DNA of 64,000 nucleotides from Paraburkholderia sp. FT54 (GTDB lineage: Bacteria > Pseudomonadota > Gammaproteobacteria > Burkholderiales > Burkholderiaceae): contig NZ_CP134197.1 in NCBI RefSeq assembly GCF_031585635.1, positions 682,001 to 746,000 of the forward strand, in the 5' to 3' direction. A program made the position numbers and the translations under genes. The notes under the pieces were generated by a model that was not told the DNA's origin, did not search any database, and was given only the letters and a program-made list of their open reading frames with translations. Below are positions 18,830-28,151 of the stretch, one piece after another. The stretch's first letter is position 1, and every line of letters begins with the position of its first letter.

Positions 18830-20530
18830 CTAAAAGCTATCCCATTCGCCAGCCTGGGTGGATTGGGTCACCCGAATGGCCGGCGGTGCGGAGTGTTTCG
18901 GGGCTGGCGTGGCGGGCGCACTCGCGCGCACCGGCGCCCCTGGGTACGTCCGCGCGACAGCACGCCCGGCTCCGGCGTCGCGTGAGCCGTTGAGCCTGAA
19001 CATCGACACGGACGCTTTCAGATCGGTCGCCTGCGACTCGAGCGAGCTGGCGGCGGCCGCCGCCTGTTCGACCAGCGCCGCGTTCTGCTGCGTGACTTCG
19101 TCCATCTGCGTGACGGCCTGGTTGACCTGGCCGATGCCCTTACTCTGTTCCTGCGATGCGGCGGTGATTTCACCCATGATGTCGGTCACACGCCTGATCT
19201 CGTGAGTGATCTCGCGCATCTTCGCGCCCGCTTCCCTCACATGGCCGGCGCCCGCCTGCACGCGCTCGACCGATTCGTGGATCAGCTCCTTGATTTCCTT
19301 CGACGCCGCCGACGAGCGCTGCGCCAGCGAACGCACTTCCGAGGCCACCACCGCAAAGCCCCGTCCCTGTTCACCCGCTCGTGCGGCTTCGACCGCCGCA
19401 TTCAGTGCAAGGATATTGGTCTGGAAGGCGATGCTCTCGATGATGCCGACAATGTTAGCAATCCTGTCCGAGCTGGCGTTGATGCCTTCCATGGTTTCGA
19501 CCACGCGCGACACCACGGTGCCGCCCTGCTCAGCCACCGAAGCGGCCTGCGCGGCGAGCTGGTTGGCCTGACTGGCGTTGTCAGCATTCTGGGTGACGGT
19601 CGAGGTCAGCTGCTCCATGCTGGCCGCTGTTTCCTCGAGCGAGGCGGCCTGCTCTTCGGTGCGCTGCGACAGGTCCTGGTTGCCTGCTGCAATCTGGTGT
19701 GTGGCGGTGGCAATCGAGTCGGCCGATGTCTTGATCGTGCCGATCGTGTGCGTGAGTTGCTCCTGCATGCGCTTCATCGAGAAGAGCAGGCTCGAGCGGT
19801 CATCCGGTGCCGTCTTCACAACGGCGGTCAGGTCGTTGTTGGCGATCTTGTTGGCGATCTCGGCGGCATAGGACGGCTCGCCACCCAGTGAGCGGAGGAT
19901 GCCGCGGTTGAGCAATACCACGACAGCCGACAATGCCCCGGCCAGTACCACCAGAATTCCGAGGCTCTGATACAGCGACGAGCGGAACGCCGCATCGAGG
20001 TCGTCGATATAGAGCCCCGTGGTGAGAATCCAGTCCCACGGCTGATAGGTCAGGTTGTAGGCAATTTTCGGGAAAGCTTCGGTGCCTCCTGGCTTCGCAA
20101 CGCTATATGCGGTAAAGCCACGGCCGTCGCGCTTGACGAGAGCGACCATCTCCCTGAAGACGTACACACCGTTCGGATCCTTGTAGTCGCTGACGTCCTT
20201 GCCATTCAGCTCTGCGTTCGTCGGGTGCATCAACACCTTTGGCTGAAAACTGACGATCTGAAAATAACCGTCCTGGCCATAACGCATGTTCCGGACGCTG
20301 TCGATTGCCCGCTTCTGGGCTTCCGTCACGGGCATGGAGCCGGCGGCCGCCTGATCGCCAAAGGTCTTGACCACACTCAGGGCGATCTCCGCCGCGTGTT
20401 TCAGGTCCGCTTTGCGCTCATCCAAACGCATTTCCCGAGTCTGGTATGCGTTATAGACCGATATTCCAGTGAGACATAGCAGGCTCAGAACCAGCGGCAG
20501 CCAGAGCTTCTGGACGAAAGACAATTTCAT
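18830..20530 (-). CDS. methyl-accepting chemotaxis protein with Cache sensor
   Basis: The 566-residue receptor has a first transmembrane helix (about 10 to 28), a periplasmic single Cache-type domain with the usual YGQDGYFQI, a second helix (about 190 to 212), a linker, and the cytoplasmic signalling domain with the hairpin tip [20 protein letters not shown]. The very C-terminus is EWDSF, which fits the xWxxF pentapeptide that docks CheR/CheB methylation enzymes, as NWETF does in E. coli Tsr. Single Cache domains of this type often bind small carboxylates, but the ligand cannot be read here. No che genes are nearby. Confidence 0.93.
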   Translation of the reverse strand: MKLSFVQKLWLPLVLSLLCLTGISVYNAYQTREMRLDERKADLKHAAEIALSVVKTFGDQAAAGSMPVTEAQKRAIDSVRNMRYGQDGYFQIVSFQPKVLMHPTNAELNGKDVSDYKDPNGVYVFREMVALVKRDGRGFTAYSVAKPGGTEAFPKIAYNLTYQPWDWILTTGLYIDDLDAAFRSSLYQSLGILVVLAGALSAVVVLLNRGILRSLGGEPSYAAEIANKIANNDLTAVVKTAPDDRSSLLFSMKRMQEQLTHTIGTIKTSADSIATATHQIAAGNQDLSQRTEEQAASLEETAASMEQLTSTVTQNADNASQANQLAAQAASVAEQGGTVVSRVVETMEGINASSDRIANIVGIIESIAFQTNILALNAAVEAARAGEQGRGFAVVASEVRSLAQRSSAASKEIKELIHESVERVQAGAGHVREAGAKMREITHEIRRVTDIMGEITAASQEQSKGIGQVNQAVTQMDEVTQQNAALVEQAAAAASSLESQATDLKASVSMFRLNGSRDAGAGRAVARTYPGAPVRASAPATPAPKHSAPPAIRVTQSTQAGEWDSF

Positions 20531-21092
20531 TTCTAATTCCGTACGTTGAACATGTCACGAGCAGGCCGATTGTCAAAACTCAGAATTCAATCTTCAAACT
20601 GATATCGGCTAGTGTTCGCTCCACTTGAGCGGACGGCAAAGTAAGCGGCTATTTGTCGCAGCGTGGCTAGGAACATCGGCACAAGAGACGCCTGACCGAG
20701 TACGCGCGTCGCCACGAGTTAGCAAGTGCGCATCGGAATGAACGTGGATTTACCGACGGGTTGCCGAGGTTGATTTCGACGTGATGGAAAAACAGATCGG
20801 ACCGTAGGGACGCAAACTCGAAAGTTACGAAAGCCGCTTTGTCATTCAAGACACTGAAGTGGAACTCTGACCGGCCGCAACGGGTCCGACTTGTGCTGTG
20901 TCCAGGTCGATCTACGGCGAGCCGTTTTCAATTGACTCCTTGCCCGGCAATTTCAGCATCCGGCCCCGCCTTTCGTGTCATCGGTAACGATGGTACAAAC
21001 GTTAGATGGCAACGGTCTCGACCGCTGCCGACAAACTCCGACGTCTTTATTACATTTCACCTCAAAGTACTTTTCGCGTGATTACGATCCGA
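20531..21092. other. intergenic, no gene recognised
   Basis: About 560 bases separate the chemoreceptor and the beta-propeller gene, which are divergent. Only short open frames without ribosome binding sites or family motifs occur. The regulatory regions of both neighbours must lie here, but no operator could be named. Confidence 0.4.
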
Positions 21093-22103
21093 ATGCCATC
21101 TTCTATCGTTTCCATTACAAGGAATGGAGCGCTCGCCGCGTCGCTGTGGAGTATGTTGGCCATAACGAACTGCGCGAATGCCGTCGATAACGTGATCGTG
21201 CTCGATTCTGCTGGAGCGCAATTGACGCTGATCGACGAAGCCACGCACAAAGTTGTCGGTACAGAGCCGACCGGCAAGGAACCACACCATCTGATGATCA
21301 CGCCCGACGGCCACTCCCTGATCGTTGCGGATTCGGTGTCGAACAACCTGATGTTTGTCGACCCGCACACCGGTGCGGTGCAGCGGACTGTGGAGGACAT
21401 CGAAGACCCATATCAACTGGGCTTCTCTCCCGATCACAAGTGGTTCGTCACGGCCGCGTTGCGCATGGACCGCGTCGACATCTACCGCTATGACGGCGCA
21501 AATATGGCGCTGGCCAAGCACATCGAACTGGCGAAGACTCCTAGCCACATGACGTTCGCCTCCGACAACCGCACCGTGTTCGTCACGCTGCAGGATTCCG
21601 GCGAACTCGCGGCGATCGATCTGCCGACCCAGAAAGTGCTTTGGAAGATGCACGTGGGCAATGAGCCCGCAGGTCTGTGGATGACACCGGGCGACCGCTA
21701 CCTGCTGGTCGGTATGACCGGCGAAGACGACGTCACGGTGGTGGACTTGCACAAGCAGCAGATCGTCAAGAAGATCCACACGGGCCGCGGCGCCCACAAT
21801 TTCCGCAACCTCGACGACGGCAAGCATGTGGTGGTGTCCAATCGCGTCGATAGCACGATCAGCGTTATCGACTACACCACGCTCACCAATGCCGGCGATA
21901 TCACCGGACTGATGGCCGGGCCGGATGACATGGAACTAACTCCCGACAAGCGCTATCTATGGGTGGGATTCCGTTTCGCGAAGCATGTGGGCATCATCGA
22001 TATGACCACGCGCAAGCTGGTCGAAACTATTGCGGTTGGCCGTTCGCCGCACGGCATCTACTTCTACAACCGGGCACCGGTGGTATCGCCCAATCCAGAC
22101 TAG
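21093..22103 (+). CDS. YVTN-type beta-propeller periplasmic protein
   Basis: From ATG 21093 the 336-residue product begins with a signal peptide (SLWSMLAITNCANAV) and continues as a run of blade repeats of about 42 residues, each with a PxxLxxTPDG(K/H) turn and a VxDxxTxKV strand, for example PHHLMITPDGHSLIVAD and DDMELTPDKRYLWVG. This fits a seven-bladed YVTN or cytochrome-d1-like propeller. Such proteins bind partners or cofactors in the periplasm; no heme-binding motif was seen. The start is uncertain, since no ribosome binding site is evident. The hydroxylase gene follows after 70 bases on the same strand. Confidence 0.85.
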   Translation: MPSSIVSITRNGALAASLWSMLAITNCANAVDNVIVLDSAGAQLTLIDEATHKVVGTEPTGKEPHHLMITPDGHSLIVADSVSNNLMFVDPHTGAVQRTVEDIEDPYQLGFSPDHKWFVTAALRMDRVDIYRYDGANMALAKHIELAKTPSHMTFASDNRTVFVTLQDSGELAAIDLPTQKVLWKMHVGNEPAGLWMTPGDRYLLVGMTGEDDVTVVDLHKQQIVKKIHTGRGAHNFRNLDDGKHVVVSNRVDSTISVIDYTTLTNAGDITGLMAGPDDMELTPDKRYLWVGFRFAKHVGIIDMTTRKLVETIAVGRSPHGIYFYNRAPVVSPNPD

Positions 22104-22173
22104 GCTGGGCAAGTCGTCACAAACTTGCCGTTACATGAGCACTGCCGGAATTTGCTAAAGCACGAGGATTCTG

Positions 22174-23181
22174 ATGTTTCATGAAATCGCCGCCCAACTC
22201 GACAATATGGTGTCCGCGCTGCAGACGCTGTTATATGTCGACGTCGTGCAGCCGTTTTTCTATCGCTTCGGCTTGATGGGTTACGACGAAGACACCTATG
22301 ACGCCCTGTACTGGGTGATAGTCGGTGCGCTGGAAATCGTCGTGATGTATCTCACGTTACGACCGCTCGAAGCACTGCGCCCCATCGAGCAGTGGCAGGA
22401 TCGCAAGGCACTGCGCGCGGACGTGATCTATACGTGGATCGCCAAGCTCGGCATTATTAACATTGCGTTCTTTTTCATGTTGCAGCCGCTATTCGATCAC
22501 TGGCAGAGCCTGATAGCGATCTACCACATACCGAACATCGATATCGACGGCCTCTGGCCAGGCGTGACGGATCAGCCAGTCGTGTCGTTCCTGATTTACC
22601 TGATCGTGCTCGATTTCGCCGGCTACTGGTACCACCGGTGGCAGCATCGTTTCGGCGTGTGGTGGGAACTGCATGCGGTGCATCACAGCCAGCAGCAGAT
22701 GTCGCTGTGGACCGATGACCGCAACCACTTTCTCGACGACATCATTCAGGCGGCGTTCTTCGCGGCGATCTCGCTGTTTATCGGCGTGCAGCCGAACCAG
22801 TTCGTGGTGCTGGTCGCGGTCAGCAACTTCATGCAGAGCATCCAGCACGTCAATGCAAGCCTGCCGTATGGCTGGCTGCTCGAGCGCATCATCGTCAGCC
22901 CGATCTTTCACCGCCGTCACCACGCGGTGGGCTACGGTCATGAAGGCACGGCCTACGGCTGCAATTTCGGCGTGTTGTTTCCATGGTGGGACATGATGTT
23001 CCGCACCGTTTCATGGAACCCCGCCGTCGAGGTGACCGGCATCCGTGACCAGCTACCGGTGCCGCATGGCTCGGGCCGTTCGTATGGCGACGGATTGATC
23101 GCGCAGCAATGGCTCACGTTTGGCCGAATTGTGAAGCGTCTGCGCGGGCAAAGGAATTACGCGGATCGTGCTGTGCAGTGA
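22174..23181 (+). CDS. fatty acid hydroxylase/sterol desaturase superfamily membrane di-iron enzyme
   Basis: The 335-residue integral membrane protein has the His clusters that bind the two iron atoms: HRWQH (HxxxH), HAVHH (HxxHH) and HRRHH (HxxHH), spaced as in the family. Hydrophobic segments at about 45 to 65, 90 to 110 and 145 to 165 hold these in the membrane. Members hydroxylate or desaturate lipids, sterols or alkylglycerols, and the specific substrate is not known. It sits 70 bases behind the beta-propeller gene and is probably co-transcribed with it. Confidence 0.92.
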   Translation: MFHEIAAQLDNMVSALQTLLYVDVVQPFFYRFGLMGYDEDTYDALYWVIVGALEIVVMYLTLRPLEALRPIEQWQDRKALRADVIYTWIAKLGIINIAFFFMLQPLFDHWQSLIAIYHIPNIDIDGLWPGVTDQPVVSFLIYLIVLDFAGYWYHRWQHRFGVWWELHAVHHSQQQMSLWTDDRNHFLDDIIQAAFFAAISLFIGVQPNQFVVLVAVSNFMQSIQHVNASLPYGWLLERIIVSPIFHRRHHAVGYGHEGTAYGCNFGVLFPWWDMMFRTVSWNPAVEVTGIRDQLPVPHGSGRSYGDGLIAQQWLTFGRIVKRLRGQRNYADRAVQ

Positions 23182-23415
23182 GTGCAGCTGACCCTGTGCA
23201 CCTGTTGCTGCGGTCGCACAGAGCCATCCCGCATGTTTGCGACGGGCTTAAAAGAAACCCGACAGCGCCGTCCAGCCAGCCCTGGGCGGCGCGCCAGGCG
23301 TTACTCGCGTTTTGTAACGGCTAGGTCAAGCCCAATAGTCCGTACCGTTGCCCCTTTGGCGACGATTCGTTCTCCCACTCTTTTGGCTCGACGTGCCCGT
23401 ATAACCGATCCGGAC

Positions 23416-23865
23416 TCAGCCGCGCTTTTTCGACGGTTGCGATGCAAGAGTGTCTGTGAGCACCGCTTCGATCGTCGTCGCGGCAAGCGTTTTTCGAACG
23501 CCATCGTCGATCGAATCATAGACGTGGCTCAGTGTCGACCCGATGCCTCGACCGATGGGGCACACCTGACTGGGTTTTGAAGGGTGCAGCGCGAAGCGCG
23601 CACCCTCTTCAAGTGCATTGAAGACGTCGAGCAAACTGATTGCATCCGCACTCCTGCTCAGACGCCATCCCGCATTCACGCCGCGATAACTCTCGACGAG
23701 CCCCCCTTTCGCGAGCAACCCAAGCGTACGACGAATCACCACCGGGTTCGTGTTGACGCTGATAGCGATCCGATCGGACGTGACCGGATCAGGACTGCGC
23801 CGTGCGACGAGCGCCATCCACGCCAGGATGTGGGTCGCCACGGTCAAGCGGCTATTGGCGCTCAT
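23416..23865 (-). CDS. Rrf2 family repressor with a single cysteine
   Basis: The 149-residue protein has the winged HTH of Rrf2 regulators (TVATHILAWMAL, then NTNPVVIRRTLGLLAKGGLV). It has only one cysteine, Cys102 in SQVCPIGRG, whereas Fe-S-sensing members such as IscR and NsrR have three. It therefore belongs with the YwnA-like members that act without an Fe-S cluster, possibly sensing electrophiles or oxidants through this thiol. The divergent gene encodes an Old Yellow Enzyme that reduces reactive alkenes. Matching palindromes precede both genes. Confidence 0.9.
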   Translation of the reverse strand: MSANSRLTVATHILAWMALVARRSPDPVTSDRIAISVNTNPVVIRRTLGLLAKGGLVESYRGVNAGWRLSRSADAISLLDVFNALEEGARFALHPSKPSQVCPIGRGIGSTLSHVYDSIDDGVRKTLAATTIEAVLTDTLASQPSKKRG

Positions 23866-23889
23866 AGAAAACCTGCTTTAGTCAGTTTA

Positions 23890-23912
23890 GTTGTAACTAT
23901 ATTCGTTACAAC
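23890..23912. promoter_or_regulatory. palindromic operator before the Rrf2 gene
   Basis: A perfect inverted repeat GTTGTAAC-N7-GTTACAAC (8-base arms) lies 25 bases upstream of the rrf2-like ATG. The same TGTAAC-N7-GTTACA core recurs at 24107 to 24125. Position and symmetry make it the likely autoregulatory site of the Rrf2 protein. Confidence 0.7.
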
Positions 23913-24104
23913 ATGGGTAGTCAATCCTGACCTGTTTGATGGATCCAGTGACATGGCGCATTCCCCGCCTTAAGAGACGGACGATTTCAGGCTGCACGCG
24001 CCGGCTTATTGGTGTGCCGGATCAACCCTGCTCGCGCCATTCGTGTCTCATCGAAGGCGCCCGTTCATGACAGAAGACTTGTGCTGATGGCCTGGATGGT
24101 TTAT

Positions 24105-24127
24105 GTTGTAACAACTATTGTTACATC
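24105..24127. promoter_or_regulatory. second copy of the Rrf2-type operator, before the OYE gene
   Basis: GTTGTAAC-N7-GTTACATC repeats the element at 23890 with one changed base in the outer arm. It lies about 105 bases before the Old Yellow Enzyme start, where a repressor site controlling that gene would be expected. Confidence 0.7.
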
Positions 24128-24230
24128 GAATGTGTCGTGACGATAAACGTATGGCGTGCAACGTCCCCCAGTCAATGGAAACTGAGCAGCCGTCCTTGCT
24201 ACCTCTAACACCGAAATGAGAAGCCCGCAG

Positions 24231-25298
24231 ATGTCCACACTCTTCGATCCAATCCAGATTGGCGCGCTGAAGTTGTCGAACCGCATTGTCATGGCACCGC
24301 TCACGCGCATGCGCGCGTTCGCCGAGCGCAGTCCAGGCGTCCTCAACGCGCGGCACTACGCGCTACGTGCGAGCGCGGGACTCGTCATTACCGAAGCCAC
24401 TTCCGTCACACCTCAGGGCGTTGGCTATCCCAACACACCGGGCATCTGGACCGAGAAGCAGATTGCCGGCTGGAAAGAGGTGACTTCAGCGGTACACGAT
24501 GCGGGTGGCCTGATCGTTTCCCAGCTGTGGCACGTCGGGCGAGTTTCCGACCCGGTCTACCACGACGGCCAGCTTCCGGTCGCCCCCAGTGCCATCGCGC
24601 CGGACGGCCATGTCACCCGCGTGCGGCCTCAGCGCCCATACACCGTGCCGCGCGCGCTGGAGACCGAAGAAATTCCCGCTATCGTCGAGGATTTCCGGGT
24701 GGGCGCCGCAAACGCAAAACGCGCTGGTTTTGATGGCGTCGAGCTTCACGCGGCAAATGGTTACCTGTTCGATCAGTTTCTGCACAACGGATCGAACCTG
24801 CGGAGCGACCGTTACGGCGGATCGATCGAGAACCGCGCGCGCTTCCTGCTGGAGGCAATCGATGCATTGCTCACCCTTTGGCCCGCGGACCGCATCGGCG
24901 TGCATTTGAACCTGATGTCGAGTTCATACTCGATGCGCGACTCGAATCCGCGCGCGCTGTTCAGTTATGTCGCCGAGCAACTCAACGCGCGCAACATCGC
25001 TTTTATTTTCGCGCGCGAGGCGTTGGATCGCGGCGACGATCGCATCGGCCGCGACGTGCGGCGTATCTTCAAAGGGGCCTACATCCTCAATGAAGGGCTA
25101 ACGAGGGAGAGTGCGGAGCTGGCCATCGAACGTGGCGATGCAGACGCGGCGGCGTTTGGGCGTCCTTTTATCGCCAACCCTGATCTGGTGGAGCGCTTTC
25201 GACGCGGTGCGCCGCTCAATGCGGTCAATCCGGAAACCATCTACGCGGACGACGAAAGCGGCTACAACGACTACCCACTGCTCGACGAAGCTGTGTGA
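24231..25298 (+). CDS. Old Yellow Enzyme family alkene reductase
   Basis: The 355-residue protein is an FMN-dependent NAD(P)H oxidoreductase of the NemA/N-ethylmaleimide reductase type. It opens with TLFDPIQIGALKLSNRIVMA and PLTRMRA, and the His-Asn substrate-binding pair is present in ELHAANGYLFDQFL. SDRYGGSIENRARFLLE and AFGRPFIANPDLVER near the end are conserved FMN-binding parts. Members reduce activated C=C bonds, nitro compounds and maleimides. An ATG at 24216 is an alternative start. Regulation by the divergent Rrf2 protein is likely. Confidence 0.92.
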   Translation: MSTLFDPIQIGALKLSNRIVMAPLTRMRAFAERSPGVLNARHYALRASAGLVITEATSVTPQGVGYPNTPGIWTEKQIAGWKEVTSAVHDAGGLIVSQLWHVGRVSDPVYHDGQLPVAPSAIAPDGHVTRVRPQRPYTVPRALETEEIPAIVEDFRVGAANAKRAGFDGVELHAANGYLFDQFLHNGSNLRSDRYGGSIENRARFLLEAIDALLTLWPADRIGVHLNLMSSSYSMRDSNPRALFSYVAEQLNARNIAFIFAREALDRGDDRIGRDVRRIFKGAYILNEGLTRESAELAIERGDADAAAFGRPFIANPDLVERFRRGAPLNAVNPETIYADDESGYNDYPLLDEAV

Positions 25299-25320
25299 AG
25301 CAGACGCGCGCATGCAGTCG

Positions 25321-26184
25321 CTAAAGTTGTATCGAATGCCGCAGCCATTCTTTCACCGCCTCTTTCGAACAGCGATGGCTACGCCAGCCGATATGCGCGT
25401 CAGGCCGCACTCCCCACACCGTGCCGCCCGGGGCGCGAAACGCGGTGGTGAATTCGTTTGCCGCATCCGTTAGCACAGTAATCTGCTCATTGGAAGGCAC
25501 TTCGCATCCCGGTGCCGCGATCAACACCGCGGACGCCAGGCCGTGAAGCAAGGCATCGAGCGCAGCGCAGCCCTCGACGAACGCATCGTATTGCGCGCCG
25601 GGTGCCTCGATATAGCCGAGCAAAACATGCCGGCCCCGGCCGACACATTCATGCAGGCGCCGCGCATGCCCGACGAACGCCTGCTGGAGGTTCCCCAGTT
25701 CGGGAACGCGGTCGCCGGGCGCGGGTGACGTCACGTCCATGTCGCGACACTCGTCGGCGACGATGCGGCTGCCTCGATAGGTGACGAGCAACTGGGTTTC
25801 GCGCATGGCCGGCGTCGCCGCCTCACGAGCGAACACCGCATTCAGCGCCGCGCTCTTCGACCGGACGACGTCGACTCCGACGGGCTGCCGTTCTTCCGAA
25901 TAGCTCTCGAGCAATGCAGGCTGTGCGAGCCCCTTGGCCGCGAGCGATAGCTTCCACGCCAGATTGTGCGCATCCTGCAATCCCGTATTCATGCCCTGAC
26001 CGCCTACCGGAGGATGGATATGCGCGGCGTCGCCTGCAATGAACACGCTGCCTTTGGCATAAGCAGGCACGATGCGATGGCTGACACGGTAGACCGATGA
26101 CCAGCGCATTGACGACAGCTGCGTGCCATCCGGCAAGGCCGGCAGGAGCAGCGCGCGCATGGCATCGAAGTCAGGCGGAGGTCA
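25321..26184 (-). pseudogene. 5'-truncated FAD-dependent aromatic monooxygenase
   Basis: The remaining 280 or so residues are the second half of a PheA/TfdB-type flavin monooxygenase: SVYRVSHRIVPAYAKGSVF, the FAD-binding GDAAHIHPPVGGQGMNTG, QDAHNLAWKLSLAAKG and a thioredoxin-like C-terminal domain. The N-terminal Rossmann fold with GxGxxG and the DG motif are absent. The coding similarity starts abruptly at PPDFDAMRALLLP, where a stop codon lies just upstream. On the other side of this junction the opposite strand holds a headless phosphatase, so one deletion appears to have removed both 5' ends. An untruncated frame from ATG 26160 could still be translated but would not bind FAD. Confidence 0.8.
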
Positions 26185-26717
26185 TGCTAAACCGCCTGTG
26201 GCTCGATCTGACGCGACTTGCGCCGCCGCCCAATAACCTCGTCTTCGTGATCGATTGCGACGCGTGGGACGGCTATCCGACGCACAAGGCCGATCTGATG
26301 TCGTTCCTGAAGACGCAATCCATCCGCAATCTCGTCACGGTTACCGGCGATCTGCACGCGTTCCAGTGCGGCATCGTGCGCGACGTGCCCGATCCGGTGA
26401 ACGGCACGCCCGTTGCCGTCGAACTCATGACGGCGGGCATCAGCAGCCGGCCTTTCTTCGTCGACGTGCAGCAGGGCGCGGCAGGCACACCGGTTGCGCC
26501 GCTGACGTCTTCGCCGATAGCCTTCGACCAGTTCCTGCAACAGAACAACCCCGATTTGCTATATGCCGATCATGACGGCAACGGCTATGCTTCAGCAACC
26601 GTGACGCCGGGCCAGTTCGTCGCGATCTTCAATAAGGTGAAAGGGTTGAACAGCGACGGCAGCGCACCGGCCGCGCCGCTCGCACCCGCAGCACCGATTG
26701 CCCGCGCGGCCTGTTAG
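26184..26717 (+). pseudogene. 5'-truncated PhoD-like alkaline phosphatase
   Basis: About 178 residues match the C-terminal part of PhoD-type phosphatases: NNLVFVIDCDAWDGYPTHK, the metal-binding VTGDLHAFQCG, VELMTAGISSRPF and YASATVTPGQFVAIFNKVK. The signal peptide and the first two thirds of the metallophosphatase domain are missing, and upstream coding similarity ends near 26184, at the junction with the flavin monooxygenase fragment. It should be inactive. Confidence 0.8.
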
Positions 26718-26752
26718 CGTCCCGGATTCACGCGCCTGGTGGTCAGGAAGTC

Positions 26753-27097
26753 TCAATCGCGGACCGCCACAGTAACCACAATGAGCGCCGAGAAGATCAG
26801 CGCCGGGGCGAGATGCCGGAACGGCTCCCGGTTTCGCAGCAACGTGAAGAGCGCGCCAATCATGATCGCACCGGCCAGCGTTAGGCCTAAAACTCTGGTT
26901 TGCGGTCCAAGAAGAAGTGCTGCACTGAGTAGCTCGAGAACACCACAGAGCAAGTGAAACCATGCCGGGTAACCCCAGCGCGCGAAGTCGCGCTTCACCG
27001 CGCCGCGTCCTGCGAGATTGACCACCCCAGCAACCGCGAACAGAACCGCTACGATCGTCGCGAGAATCGTTTCGAAAGATCCAGTGTTTAGCGCCAT
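26753..27097 (-). CDS. DoxX-like small membrane protein
   Basis: From ATG 27097 the product has 114 residues with four hydrophobic helices and the DoxX-type stretch RWGYPAWFHLLCGVLELLSA followed by ALLLGPQTRVLGL. DoxX-like proteins are inner-membrane proteins often found with oxidoreductases. The start is two bases after the stop codon of the SDR gene, so the two form an operon, presumably under the TetR regulator at 28152. Confidence 0.88.
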   Translation of the reverse strand: MALNTGSFETILATIVAVLFAVAGVVNLAGRGAVKRDFARWGYPAWFHLLCGVLELLSAALLLGPQTRVLGLTLAGAIMIGALFTLLRNREPFRHLAPALIFSALIVVTVAVRD

Positions 27098-27099
27098 CC

Positions 27100-28023
27100 T
27101 CACACCCCGTTGCTTAGCTGAAAGTGCTTCTGTACAGAGAGGTCCGCAATCAGGCCGGGGCCGTGGGGTTCCCACGCAAGAACTTGCCGCGCATGCTGAC
27201 CGCTTACCGTCTGGTCGAGTGCCAGTGCGTCAGCAAATGGGCCAAGCGATTTGCGAGCATCGTCGAGCGGCCAAGATTCGACGCGATCGGCGCCGACCGA
27301 GGCCCGAATCGCTTCACCCATTTCGGCAACGGCAACGGCCTCTTCCGCGACCACGTTGAAGATCTGCCCCGCGACTCGACCATCCCCGCTTGCCGCCCGC
27401 TCCACCGCGCTCAGGTAAGCCGTGGCGAGATCATCGACGTGAACGGCAGGCCAGTGGTTGCGACCATCGCCGACGACTCTCACACTGCCGGTCTGACGGA
27501 CCATGCCGGCAAGCATGCCGAAGATACCGCCGCCGTAACCGTGCACCACCGCCGGCCTAAGGATCACCGCGGCAATCGAGCGGCGTGCCGCCAGCGCCTG
27601 CACGCGTTGCTCCACTGCAGGCCGCCACGCGATGAGTGGTGTCGGGTTCAGCGCCGATGCTTCAGTCGCGGGCTCCCCTTCCGTATTGCCGTAGACCCAG
27701 GTGCCCGACGTATAGACGAACGCCGTGCCCGGATGCAAATGCGAAAGCATCGCTACAGCCGCGGCCTCATCGGCAGCAGCAGCGAAAGCATCGTTGGTCG
27801 ACGCCATGTGCATCACGCCATCAGCGACACCGGCAGTCGCAGCAAAAGACTGTGGCTCACGCAAGTCGCCGCCATGCAGTTTCACGCCGAGACGTGCCAG
27901 CGCACTGGCGGCCGCCGAGCTCTCCTCGCGCACCAGTGCCGTCACCTGATGGCCGAGGCTGATTGCCTTGCGCGCGACCGCTTGCCCTATGAATCCAGTA
28001 CCGCCTGTGATGAACAGTTTCAA
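27100..28023 (-). CDS. NAD(P)-dependent epimerase/dehydratase (atypical SDR)
   Basis: The 307-residue protein has the nucleotide-binding motif KLFITGGTGFIGQAVA at its N-terminus and downstream FVYTSGTWVYG and VILRPAVVHGYGGG, typical of extended or atypical SDRs in the NmrA/epimerase clan. I place the start at TTG 28023 because GGAG lies seven bases upstream and the protein then begins exactly at the Rossmann strand. The upstream ATG at 28077 lies inside an operator and would add an unneeded tail. The substrate is unknown. It forms an operon with doxX and is divergent from the TetR gene. Confidence 0.88.
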   Translation of the reverse strand: MKLFITGGTGFIGQAVARKAISLGHQVTALVREESSAAASALARLGVKLHGGDLREPQSFAATAGVADGVMHMASTNDAFAAAADEAAAVAMLSHLHPGTAFVYTSGTWVYGNTEGEPATEASALNPTPLIAWRPAVEQRVQALAARRSIAAVILRPAVVHGYGGGIFGMLAGMVRQTGSVRVVGDGRNHWPAVHVDDLATAYLSAVERAASGDGRVAGQIFNVVAEEAVAVAEMGEAIRASVGADRVESWPLDDARKSLGPFADALALDQTVSGQHARQVLAWEPHGPGLIADLSVQKHFQLSNGV

Positions 28024-28064
28024 AGCGTTCTCCAGTGATTGGTTGCGAACTTGAATGGCCACAC

Positions 28065-28088
28065 AAACGAGACTCATCGGTCTCGTTT
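28065..28088. promoter_or_regulatory. TetR-type operator 1
   Basis: A perfect palindrome AAACGAGAC-N6-GTCTCGTTT lies between the SDR and tetR-like genes. A second copy begins at 28099. Paired palindromes of this size between a TetR gene and its divergent target are typical repressor sites. Confidence 0.78.
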
Positions 28089-28098
28089 TGACAAATCT

Positions 28099-28122
28099 AA
28101 ACGAGACTGACCAGTCTTGTCA
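28099..28122. promoter_or_regulatory. TetR-type operator 2
   Basis: AAACGAGAC-N6-GTCTTGTC repeats operator 1 with one main mismatch in the right arm. The centre-to-centre distance is 34 bases, a little over three helical turns, and it ends 30 bases before the TetR start. Confidence 0.75.
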
Positions 28123-28151
28123 ACTACTCGACGATCTGTTATTTATCTCGC

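Noticed and set aside
20531..21092. Insertion-sequence remnant before the beta-propeller gene
   Set aside because: Some stretches read like protein in several frames, but no transposase motif, terminal inverted repeat or target duplication could be shown.
27124..28038. 304-codon plus-strand open frame
   Set aside because: It is antisense to the SDR gene and has no ribosome binding site or domain.
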